Shown here piece after piece: positions 39,847 to 50,250 of a stretch of 64,000 nt of DNA (the stretch's first letter is position 1; the number at the start of each line of letters is the position of its first letter). This stretch comes from Styela clava. Lineage: Eukaryota > Chordata > Ascidiacea > Stolidobranchia > Styelidae. Below the pieces are notes generated by a model. It did no database searches. It was not told where the DNA came from and saw nothing but the letters and a program-made list of their open reading frames with translations. A program made the position numbers and the translations under genes. Location: contig NC_135262.1 of NCBI RefSeq assembly GCF_964204865.1, positions 11,532,001 through 11,596,000 on the forward strand. Reading direction: 5' to 3'.

Positions 39847-40150
39847 TCGGTCAGAGACCGGAGACTTATCGATTGAAAGTTAGGGGATTCCCCAGAACAG
39901 AAACTGCGGTTTCGATTCATCCGCTCTTACTCCACAGCGACACCGTGTGTCCCATCACTAATTAATTAATAACTCGCTAATTATACAACATAATTCATCC
40001 AAAATCAATAGGCTTCTGGTCCGAGATATGATGAATGCACATGCAAAATTTGGAGGAGATTCAATGCTTTCGTGAGATATCGCGTAACATACAAAAGTGT
40101 CTAACAGACAAACAGACAAATACTTATCAACATACTTACCGATTTTAAGA
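39847..40150. repeat. Dispersed repeat, inverted partner of 8170-8447
   Basis: Reversed relative to the copy at 8.2 kb. It starts GAGAATATCGGTC-GAGACCG and ends ATCAACATACTTACCGAT. It sits inside the duplicated region between units B and C and has no counterpart at the matching place in unit A, so it is a later insertion. Confidence 0.7.
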
Positions 40151-42236
40151 TTGAAAAGTAACAAGTGCTTATTATATGTATTAGAAATATATTATTAGTT
40201 TCAGATATTTCCACAGTCTACGAGTTCCACCATAGCTGTTGGCATCAATATGAATTGATGTATTGGAGATGTGGATCGCTGAAATAATTCACAATATGAA
40301 AAACTCTTCCACAGCCCACAATATATATAGGAGGTACTGAACTTCACAGATGAAGGTGCCACATTTTAACAACGTCAGATGAAACGGGCCACATAATATT
40401 ATCAGCATGTATTTTTGTTCCATTTTATTCGCTGTATTCACTAGTCCCACACTGCTATTTATTACGCTTTCGTACGTTTGTAGTTGCAACATTTTCCTGG
40501 TGGAGAGCTGTGGCAATATTACACAATAACACAGACAAATATCATTATACATATACTTGACAACAATAATGTTTGTTCAATTACAATATACAAGTAACTG
40601 TTTGTGGCGTCGTTGTAAATTTGCTTGCTTTTGCAAAACAATTATACTTTTACAAATAAGATATAAATTTTTTTTATTTATCTTTGCGATGGCAAATTTA
40701 TTATTTCACGCAGAGTTGCAAACCCTGTTTCTGTCGCTTACTTTTTTTTCGTCGCCATTATAATTCGGTTCATTTAAAGCCGATATGTTCAATAATTACC
40801 GGCAAATCGAGACCAGACATATTCATGTATTTGTATACCATGGCTTCGCAAACTGTTAAGCTCGTGACCCCTTCCAATGTATTAAAATTTTTCAACCCCG
40901 CCTTTAGGGTCTTACGATTAAGGTCAGCATTGCTATGCAATCGAATTATTTTATAAATCTTTGCTGTAACATTTTGCGGTATTTGCCAATGGCTAGTCAG
41001 ATGAGTTTTGGAGTCAGTAACAATATTCTAAATTAACCCACATTTCAAAATGATTAATAACTCACTTGCCGGTCATCACTTGACAGATTGATATTGGCTA
41101 AGCATGGGAAATTTTTTACTTGTTATGATAAGTAGGCGTTTGTTGTCTGGTGATATAAGTACTTTTCATGACATGAATAGTAGACGTGAGCAAGGTAGAA
41201 ATTTTGCCAAAAATTGTTTATGTCCAGAGAAATAAAATTTTCTGGCGCTCAGATGGGTAAATGTGTACTCCCTTAGAATTAGATGAGTTATATTCAAGTC
41301 GTGATGCATATTTCTGGTTGTGGAGATCAACCAGGGGCCTAAAACATAGATCTGTATCTTTGAAAGAAGTGGGCGTCGATTTAACTCTGAAAGACGTACG
41401 GTATATCAAATTATCACTCGATGATAATAATCTAATCTTTTTGATTTGTATCTTATCTTATCCCCAAACCAATAATAACAACTATTATTTTAGGTATTCA
41501 TAAAAAATATACTTCAGTATCTCAGGATACAAAAGCTTTGATCAAATATTTCATTATTCTGTACTCGTGATAGATAACCTAGGAATGGGATGTTACAAAG
41601 TAGGTAAATGGTACGGGTCCAAAAAGATAGAATTCAAAACCCACTGGCTCCAATATTGGTTACTACCTATAGTATTTCATGAGGTCAGAGCCCCTAACAC
41701 GCCTTCTTTTGAAAACCGTATTATTCAGACACACAACACGTGGCTAGTACGTGTCAATGAATTCTTCAAGATTCCACACTATCGTGTTACAACAATGCAA
41801 TTTTTATTTACAACTACATAGCGTGATATAGTTATAATGTGGGATCGGTGAGCTTCAATAGTCGCCGGGTGTGCGTGCTAGTCAGGCAATCAAAATAGAA
41901 CTGAATATGTATCATTTAAAATTAAAAAGGAAAAGAGGGATCCATCGACCACCGACTTTCCTTGAGGAGCAATCGACCGGAGTTTAATCTCTACGTAACG
42001 TTACTTGGTATCGTCATCAACTAAATTAACTTTTGTCTGCTGCTCATGCCAGTTGGCTGATAACCACACCCATCGCACGCCTACTCAAAATAATATTGAT
42101 TGACGAACACACATGGAAAAAAGGATGCTCATTACTTAGAATAAAATATCTCAAAATTTCCGAATTTTCTTTTACTGGCCACTGGTTCCACCATAGCTGG
42201 AATCTGGTATATATAAATCTGGTGTATGGTATAAAC

Positions 42237-42621
42237 CAGGGGTCGGAATCCTACGGCCCGCAGGCCGAATCTGGCCCGCGACGCTTCACCAAATTATAGT
42301 ATAACAAACCAGCTGTTATGACGATTATATTTATTAAGTTTACAGAATTTATTGTGAAAGACATGTAGATTAAATTATATTACAACCTAACAAGTGCATA
42401 ATTTATAATTACTCGGTTAACTAGCCTATAATTTAATTATAGATAGACAAATGGCAACAGAAAGTAAATGTAATGCAATTCGAGAAATGTATCACTGCTT
42501 GATTTTTATTATGAAAAATATCATCCGTTCGGATTTCAACTTTCTAAAAAATATGTCCGGCCCATCAAAGACTTGCAACCCTTAATTTTAGCCGCGAGCG
42601 ACAAAAGGTTGCCGACCCCTG
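42237..42621. mobile_element. hAT MITE, 385 bp, perfect target duplication
   Basis: The ends read CAGGGGTCGGAATCC and, reversed, CAGGGGTCGGCAACC, with the 8-bp word GTATAAAC on both sides (42229-42236 and 42622-42629). The subterminal region contains GGCCCGCAGGCCGAATCTGG. CAGGGGTCGGCAACC is a common hAT terminus in animal genomes. Confidence 0.85.
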
Positions 42622-42825
42622 GTATAAACAATGACGATAAATTTTGTTTCCATGAAAGAATTTACGGTGTAAGATAACTAAACCCACTAAATGTCAATCA
42701 AAAGGTGATGAACGATATTTTACCAGATTGCTATCCAAGCCCGCGGGCCGCGACACACCTCTTGAAAATCGTATTCTTTTTAGACACAACGCGTGGCGAT
42801 TTCGTTTCAATAACCGATGTTTATT

Positions 42826-42939
42826 CGGCGCTCCGGTAGTATTCGTACCAAGATGACGCACAACCTGCCAACCCTAACATGGTACACATAATATGTTCAG
42901 GCAGTGCGACATCGTGGTACGAATAATACAGGAGCACCG
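42826..42939. mobile_element. Palindromic MITE, GTACCAAGATGGCGCAC family, copy 2
   Basis: Inverted ends CGGCGCTCCGGTAGTATTCG and, reversed, CGGTGCTCCTGTATTATTCG enclose CAACCTG-CAACCCTAACATGG. It occupies the same place in unit C as copy 1 does in unit A, so this pair was probably duplicated with the segment. Confidence 0.7.
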
Positions 42940-43170
42940 TTTATTCATTGTGTGATGATGTCATTCGAACTGAACAGAAAATTCTAGAGGAGCATATAGG
43001 ATCAAACAATTTGAACATCGACCAAAGTCCAATCGATATTTACATAACGTTACCTGAAAACGTCGTGGACTGAAATAGTTCCGGTCTATTACTCGGGACA
43101 ATCGGCGGATAACTACAGTGTAGAAAAACAAGATTGACTGACCACGAGTGGAAAATTACATACATTAGAA

Positions 43171-43960
43171 CAGTGGTCACCAAAGTGTGGGTCGCGACCC
43201 CAAGTGGGGTCGCCTTAAATATTTCTGGGGTCGCCGAGTGCCCATCGTTGTCTTTCATTTTATTATTTTTATTATGTGTGTGACTTCTCGGCTCAACGCT
43301 AGATACTTCAAACAAAAGAATGAATAACAAGCACGCAGACAGGTAATATCAAGAGCAATTACGATAAATCAATTATGACATCATATTCACAAATTTAGTC
43401 CGTGTGAAAAACAGTGTTCTATGAAACAAATACACAACAGCTAGCAAGTTTCGACATTTCGAATTGGAGTGACTTCTTTTATAATAAGGCTATTGCGTAA
43501 CGACAGTAATTTATATTTTAAAGTAAATCGTTATTGTGTCTTAAATGTACTCTGTACAGTGGCCGTTGCTTTTACTGCAAATCCTCATTTTCCAGGCTAC
43601 CGTCATATTGATAATTACAATTTATTAAATGACTGATAAACATAAAAGAAAAATATCGTATGATCAATCTTTTTGAAAGCTTGACTTTTAGTGCTATGAG
43701 TCTGCTAAAATCAAAGCACCGAAATCGATTAAACGTAGAACACGATTTGCGTTAGAGCTTAAACAACATGAAGCCACGAATGCAAGATCTTGTTGGAAGG
43801 AAGCAGTCGCATTCTTCACACTGATTAAATATGGTTGTTGTTGGGTTCTTTTCATAAATTTCCTAATTTGATAAATATTTTTTTCGTGTCTGTAGGTGAA
43901 CATACATATATATAACTTGGGGTCGCGAGTGCTTATCATACGTAATAATATTGTAGATGG
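43171..43960. mobile_element. Decayed hAT insertion in unit C
   Basis: The left end reads CAGTGGTCACCAAAGTGTGG followed by GTCGCGACCCC, a typical hAT terminus. GGGGTCGCGAG reappears near 43919. The matching part of unit A (33265-33295) runs uninterrupted from ACATACATTAGAA to TTTTATTCACTGATTCC, so the insertion is defined by comparison. The right edge is approximate. The minus-strand frame at 43694-43939 is within it and not recognisable. Confidence 0.65.
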
Positions 43961-44305
43961 GTTTAAAAGTTATATTAAATATTAAAAGTTTCAAATTTTA
44001 TTCACTGATTCCACCGTTAACTACGTGGACAAAGTTCCATAATCTACAATAAAAATTAAGACCGGAATGCGCTAAAAGTCTTGTATTCGTGTAACATTTT
44101 TCCACGCCCATGCCATACCTCCAGAAGTTCTGTTAATATAAAGAGGTATACGCATTTTTGCGAGGGTCGGTTTTTAATATTGCGGGACCATAGGCGAAAC
44201 GGGGGCCTGTAGAAAATTGCGATACCCACTGCGACGCATACCCAGAAGGGATCTAAGGCCTACACAGCGTGCATTAGTTCGCGCACTGCACATAGCTAAC
44301 TATTT

Positions 44306-45994
44306 GATAAAGTACTTAATTTAATTCTTACAAATTGCAATTGTTCCACCAACTGATATCAGCGGGTGGAAGTGGTCAACTGTTGTGAAATGACGACAAA
44401 ATGACATGACGAATTTTGTATGAATCATGGTTTATTAATTAGGAATAAAATGGATACATGGTCCCATATTTCACATACATAGTCTCAGCTTCTAGTTGTA
44501 AGAATCCTTGTCGACATCCTGTTGCACCAAGCAGCATAAGAGTCAATTTAAAAGTGTGAGTTAAGATTTTTTTTATCACGTCGCTATTGAAATTAGGATA
44601 TTTGTTTGTGCGATTGATCAAAGTGATATTTTGAAAACTGACGTATAATAATGAAATATAGATTATATATTGGACCTAACGAAACTCGCGCCAAATATTT
44701 GATTCATTACCCAAGTGTAGGAAGTGTCGGAGTAGATTTGACACGGTCATGTAGACCTATGCTCATGAATAAACTTGAATCGATTGTTTGTATATATATT
44801 TCAATCATCGATGTCCATTATCATCAACACGCTTATTGAAACTCGTTCCAGTGAGGTAGACCGCTGCTGTAGGGCTTTGTAGAACCAGGGGCATGACTGG
44901 TGGTCTACAATCGGTATCCGATTCATATATTTAGTTTTACCTACAAGTGTCGAAGACGATCAATTATTTCATTAGCAAATAGTGACATTCTCGTTAGTGA
45001 ATTTTAATTGCTTTTTTACGACGGTCATAAATGTTCGGTATAGCCTCCATAGGGTACATGTTTACACACTGAAAGGCATGTATAAATATTCTCCAAACTA
45101 CCAAACAAGCACGGTATTCATTTACTGTACGGAAGTGATACAGGTGGTCTTTATGACAAAACTTTTGAAAACGTAAATTGTTCTCGAGCTCTAGGCGTGA
45201 TCATTGTTTTTCTATCTAAGTGTATCCCGATTTACTTTATATTTATTCCCGATCATGCGTAGTTTCATCATCTAACCGTAACGGTTCAAATTATGTAATG
45301 TAAACGGACTTCTACGAGTACATTCAAAGTAAATTTTTATTCTTTACATCATCTATTCTAATTGGTTTAAAAAACATACATTTACATTTCGAAAACCACT
45401 TTGCGATGTAACAAAGTGTGATATATAATATATATTGTATAGGTCACATTCGATTCCCCGAGCTCTGTCTGTCGGAAAAAAATGTAAACTTTAAATGATT
45501 TATTAAAGTGAAGTCAATATAATTTGAATAAACATAAACTAATATATTTAATACAAACATAGATTGTACATGATTGAAATCGAGAGAAAATGAAAATTTA
45601 ATAAAAATAAATTTTTATGCGATATGAGAAAATAGATTGATATATACAATATAACTGTAATCAATATTGCCATGTTTTAAACTTCGTGCCGAAAATGGTA
45701 TTATGTATCCAATTTTATACCTTTTCAAATAACTGCGAGCCCTTCAGCACAACGTAATCATTTACAATACACATAAGCCTAAATCTTTCTTTGTCTTATT
45801 GTAACTGGAAGTTCACACTCAACTAGAAATGTTACCGTCATTGTTGTTGCATTCTTGCAGTTTTGGTATACAACGTCACCAACACGAAGTACCGGTATAG
45901 AATATTTTGTCCAGTGTATATTAATGTTCATAAATTGTCGTAAATTGCGGATAAATTTTTCCAAATACTTTTTTGTAAGAACGACAGTTAATTT
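44306..45994. other. Intergenic, no gene seen
   Basis: Strongly AT-rich around 45480-45700. A short minus-strand frame (45779-45964) lies just downstream of RING gene 4, probably in its 3' untranslated region; no domain is visible. Confidence 0.4.
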
Positions 45995-46848
45995 TCATAC
46001 GCCATTGCTTTGAGTATAATCGATTCTACAGTTTGGGCAGGTTTGAACATTTCTCTCGCAATCAAGGCACAAAACTGGAGATGAATAGCAGCAGAGAAAT
46101 GAAGCCTTAGCTGGACGAACTCCACATGATATACAGGTTACTGGCTTGGGTGCTGATGAAGTTGTTTTGGTGGCATTTGACGGCAATTCTATGATATTCA
46201 CGATGTTTGACTGCCTGAAAATTACAAAATTGTTATACATTTATACATACAAACCATGAAGTGTTTTTGGAGTATTAATACTTGTCACTGATGAGGTATA
46301 TCGGCTTATTTCTTTGATAAATATATATTCAAAAATTGATTATATTTATAAACTACATGTGAATAAAGTTACGGGAATTGGTCTGTCAGCCTAAATCGCT
46401 AATCATTGGCAAAATAGGTGCGAATGATTACTTGACCCAATGTTCACAGACTTCACCCGCAATACATAATATGTGGCAACACTATAAAGCTTCCTACCAA
46501 GTTTAAACCATCTTATAAAACAATTAATCCGAGCGAGTTCAATAAAATGTCAATGAATAGATACTATGTCTCATAAATACGTAATAGAGTAACTTCATGT
46601 TTTATCAGTACATAAAAGTTTTATTAAAATTTATGAGACACTCATGGTAACTAAAATGGTTACCTGTAGAAATCCGTTTCACTTATTTGATTCGAAAATA
46701 ACTTCAAGTGGAAGAGAGAAACATAGAAATGCCCTGAACTTCCAGTAATACATCCTATCCAATTTATCCTAAGGGCTACGGAATACTTTGTCCGTGTTTC
46801 CTCGTTTGGATTCCTGGACTGCGTATCGTCAACAAATCCTTTTGCCAT
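45995..46848 (-). CDS. Small RING-like zinc finger protein, 134 aa, two exons (RING gene 4)
   Basis: Exon 1 is 46848-46664, starting in the context TTGCAATGGC and ending TTCTACAG before GTAACC; the 449-bp intron ends GTAATTTTCAG; exon 2 is 46214-45995 with stop TGA. The phase-2 junction makes Arg62 and the protein has 134 residues. It shares the start Met-Ala-Lys-Gly-Phe with RING gene 2, but exon 1 is nearly twice as long and holds a moderately hydrophobic stretch near residues 38-53 that is probably not a membrane helix. The finger is C89-x2-C92-x11-C104-x6-C111-x2-C114-x6-C121-P-N-C124, with the Cys103-Cys104 pair and no histidine, as in genes 2 and 3. It lies beyond duplication unit C and is an older paralog. 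Exon 1 upstream context ACATTATTGCAATGG resembles that of genes 2 and 3. Function is presumed ubiquitin-related but unproven. Confidence 0.72.
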
Positions 46849-47894
46849 TGCAATAATGTCAAATTTCTTTTGTATTTGTCAGTTCTTTTCTATTCGTAAA
46901 TTAACTATTTGACTTATTCTTTTCAACGTTTGTTTTCGTTTATTCATCCTAAAATCAAAATCTTCCCATAGATACAATGTTCACGACCATAGAGCTAGCA
47001 ATTTCTAGATTATGTAATACACATATTATATATTTATTTTTCTGAAAATATATACAAAAAAAACATAACCTTGTAAGAAGAAATAAGTTGTAAAACGGTG
47101 CCGTAAAACCATAAAACATTATTTTTAATTTATGTTTTAAGTCAGCATTCGATTGAACGTCATGTCAATTCTTCTGCCAGTACAATGAGCTCGCATGAGA
47201 TTTCAGCAATCCACTTGTCAGTAGGATAAGCATGAGTAAAATTTTATAATTTCTCAGGAATACCGTACAAACCATGACAAAAAACTAAAAAAAGAATGGA
47301 AAAATCGCAAACAATGGCGAAGTTTACATCTTTAGGCGAATGCTCAAAACACTGCTTCTTTCGGCAGATATCAAATTATCAAACGAAAAACGAGATAATA
47401 TTGGAAACCAATAAATTGAAAGCTGTACATACATTACAACTTTTGATCGCATTTAAGCGAACGTGATTGAGTCAAAAACATTCTTTCTCGAAAACATATT
47501 TTTTATTGCGAATTAGATTCGAGCAAATCAATCTCTAAATGATCGCAGATCGTGAAATAGACGTCGTTTATATATCAGTAGGTGGCGGCAATGTAACTTG
47601 TGGATGAATCACTAAGGTCTTTTGCTTTATTTTCCCCTTGGGTTATATTAAACCAATTCACGCACAGATCAAGTTTAATACGTAAATAGAAAGTAGTAGC
47701 AAGAGCGTGGATTGAATCGAAGTTTTGAGTCGTTGTCAGAGTCAGATCGTCGTTGATCAAACTTGATTTGACTATTATAGTATTTGATAACTCAAAGGGA
47801 AACAGGTTTCACATTTTTGTACATAAATATATCAATTTCTTAATTTTTGTCTAATATTGGTAAAAGTTAATATCGGTTTAGAATATTATGTCAG
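46849..47894. other. Intergenic, no gene seen
   Basis: AT-rich. A minus-strand frame at 47575-47760 has a slightly higher GC content, but no splice sites or domain make it convincing. Confidence 0.35.
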
Positions 47895-48061
47895 GATATT
47901 TTATAAATATTGCATCCTATGGTACCGGAATTACACACGCCTATTACTGTAAAAAGCAAGCTCGTTTTTGTTTTACGGACACTTTCTCCCACAATAGGAA
48001 GTCTCCCACAGCTTTACTTGTTCCACAAGTGCTCCAAGGGGACGACTATATTGTTATATGA
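47895..48061 (+). pseudogene. Possible PARP catalytic-domain exon or relic
   Basis: After a possible acceptor (ATTATGTCAG at 47885-47894), one frame stays open for 54 codons to TGA at 48059. It reads Tyr-Gly-Thr-Gly-Ile near codon 8, then Thr-Asp-Thr-Phe-Ser, then Val-Leu-Gln-Gly-Asp-Asp-Tyr. In PARP10/PARP14-type ADP-ribosyltransferases the loop YGxGxYFA is followed by a D-x-Y-S motif and then VLTG-Y about 34 residues after the first Tyr; here the distance is 37. The Tyr-Phe-Ala after YGTG is replaced by Thr-His-Ala. No upstream HGT motif or neighbouring exon was found, and the in-frame stop follows directly, so a relic is more likely than a working exon. A competing open frame in another phase (47910-48092) is less domain-like. 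Confidence 0.3.
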
Positions 48062-50250
48062 TATCCGCTTACCGGACAACCAGGTCCGGTAATTTGTGGG
48101 TGCAAAAAGAAATTTATATAACGAAAACGTAATTTCTCATTAGGATTTTAAACAAAACTAATCCGCGTATCTAATATGTCACTTCAGTTTTCTTCGCCAA
48201 ATAAAACTTGTTATGTTCAATCATCCGTAACTACTGACTGAATTTAATTTCTACTTAACCCTCAAATTATACAGATCAAGCAATCTGGCTGACGCAATTT
48301 TGGTGAAGTTGCACAATTTCTTGAAAACTTATTACAAGATAATTATATTATAATTGGTTGTTCTGCCTAATTACAGGTCTCTATTCGGCAAACTCATTAT
48401 GTAGTATGATGCGTTAGATGAGAAAATCGTGTAGTGTAGAAAATCAACTTTTAACATACACAAACGAAACTCAATGGTATATAACAGTAAAGTCAATACT
48501 GCTAGTAGTGTCTTTCCCAATAATTAACTTTTTGCTTTTGCAGCAAGAAATTACTCACCAAAAATTATCACGCAATATCGATATAGGTTAGATACATATT
48601 CTGCTCCAAACTAGACATTGTACAAAAAACTTACCATATTTCCAGAGCTACTATTTAAGTCGTAAGGACTGGGATCAACCTGTTCTATTTATTTCAATTG
48701 AGAGTGAGGTGAATGGTATGGGATTTTTAATATGATATCCATAACTTTCAATTACTCATGTGTTGTACTTAGTTTGAGATATCGATAAGACTATCACACT
48801 ATTAACAAATACCAAATATACCAATTAGACAACTTTGTATAGTTATTAGTTAAAACAGACGCGGGTGAAAATGAGCATCACATAGACGCCACAGAAAACA
48901 AAGAAAAAACTACCCTAAATAGTTTCATAATAAATTTTGTAAACTTTGACGCAAGTAAATGTCATTTTACCTGTCAAATAGTTCTTTGATATATTTTATT
49001 GACGTACTTTGGATTTTTGTTCAGACTATCTCAAATTTCAACAATGAGTTTAATCACCAGTTGTCTAGAATGACCTATTATTATTAAAGTACAAAAAAAC
49101 ATATTCCTAATCGACTATAATATAGCCCATACATGGCTGCTTGGAAAAATTTAAAAATACCAGTATTTCGTCGAAGATTTTGGTTTAATATGGTTTGATA
49201 CAGGAAAATATAGACAACCAACATGTATGGCATTGCTTCGTTTACACTTGGCCTTGATTGAACATTTTTTTTTCACTTATATCCATCCGTATACCCATGA
49301 ACGATAAATTAATCTGTGCTGAACGGTTGACGAATCTAACTAAAATGCATTCCTGAATTGCATTGACGCACGAAAATCGAATAATTTAACTTAATTTCAG
49401 CTTCTATTTTATTCAGTTTTAAAATTCATTTTTAGGAATTGATACAAGGTTTCTCACGCAAGGTCCAAAGCAAATCGGAATGCAGATTTGTATGGTAAAG
49501 TCTTATAAAGAATCTATCTTATTTGATTTGAGTTTGTCATACATAAACAAACAAATTGTAATTATCTATGTCTCAATCAACGACAATTGACGTCATTGTG
49601 ATGAAATTGACGTCATAGTGGGCAGCTGGTATAGACCAAAAGTATCTTCCACTTTCTTTGCGCGTCAAAGTTACTTCGGCAATGTTTCACATTCTAGCGC
49701 AACGAAATGAAATATTATATAGAGTTAGTTAAAAAGAACCATATATTCTACAAATTCCAAATGGCGCAATCCGGGTATGGAAAGATGTAAAGCCCAACCC
49801 CGACTACACATAGCTAAAAACATGACATGAAAAATGTTAAATTTACTTGTTAAATTTATTGAAAAAACTTGTTAAATTTATAGAAACACAAGGTAATTAC
49901 TTTTAGCTCAAATTTACGTACACATGTAACGTAAAGAAGATTCTTGTCCGGATTGTTATGCTCATAGTAGCTCAGAACAAGACTCTTGACCAGCAGTCAT
50001 CCAGGAATAAAGATATATTATTGATAATAATCACTAGATTACTAAGCTTTCACAAAATTGGGCTACCACGAGAAATTTCATTCGATCATATTTGAAAATC
50101 TGATTTTTGTGGCGAATAAAAGAGATCTTATATTACTTTTTAAATCAAATAATATTTTAAGTTTTACCTTCGTTAAAATGGTTCTCATTTGTCGAGTCGC
50201 TTAAACAAAGTTTGCTCTGTCCCAAGCAATACCCATTCCACAATTAAATT
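48062..50250. other. Intergenic; paired CRE-like palindromes at 49588-49615
   Basis: No gene seen. TGACGTCA occurs at 49588-49595 and again at 49608-49615, each in the context AAATTGACGTCAT or CAATTGACGTCAT, exactly 20 bp apart. This is the consensus for CREB/ATF factors, but no nearby start was found to pair with it. Confidence 0.4.

Larger units (their letters stand above)
40961..44305. repeat. Segmental duplication unit C (partial, diverged)
   Basis: The start (TTTGCTGTAACATTTTGCGG) matches about 30.91 kb of unit A, and collinear similarity resumes through 41.1 kb. The part from 42.77 to 44.3 kb matches the end of unit A (32.85-33.53 kb), including GAGGTATACGCATTTTTGCG and the final GCGCACTGCACATAG. 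Two hAT insertions break it. No RING exon was found in this unit. Confidence 0.6.

Noticed and set aside
45430..45470. tRNA-like TTCGATTCCCC word
   Set aside because: No cloverleaf arms could be built around it; it is an isolated match to a T-loop.
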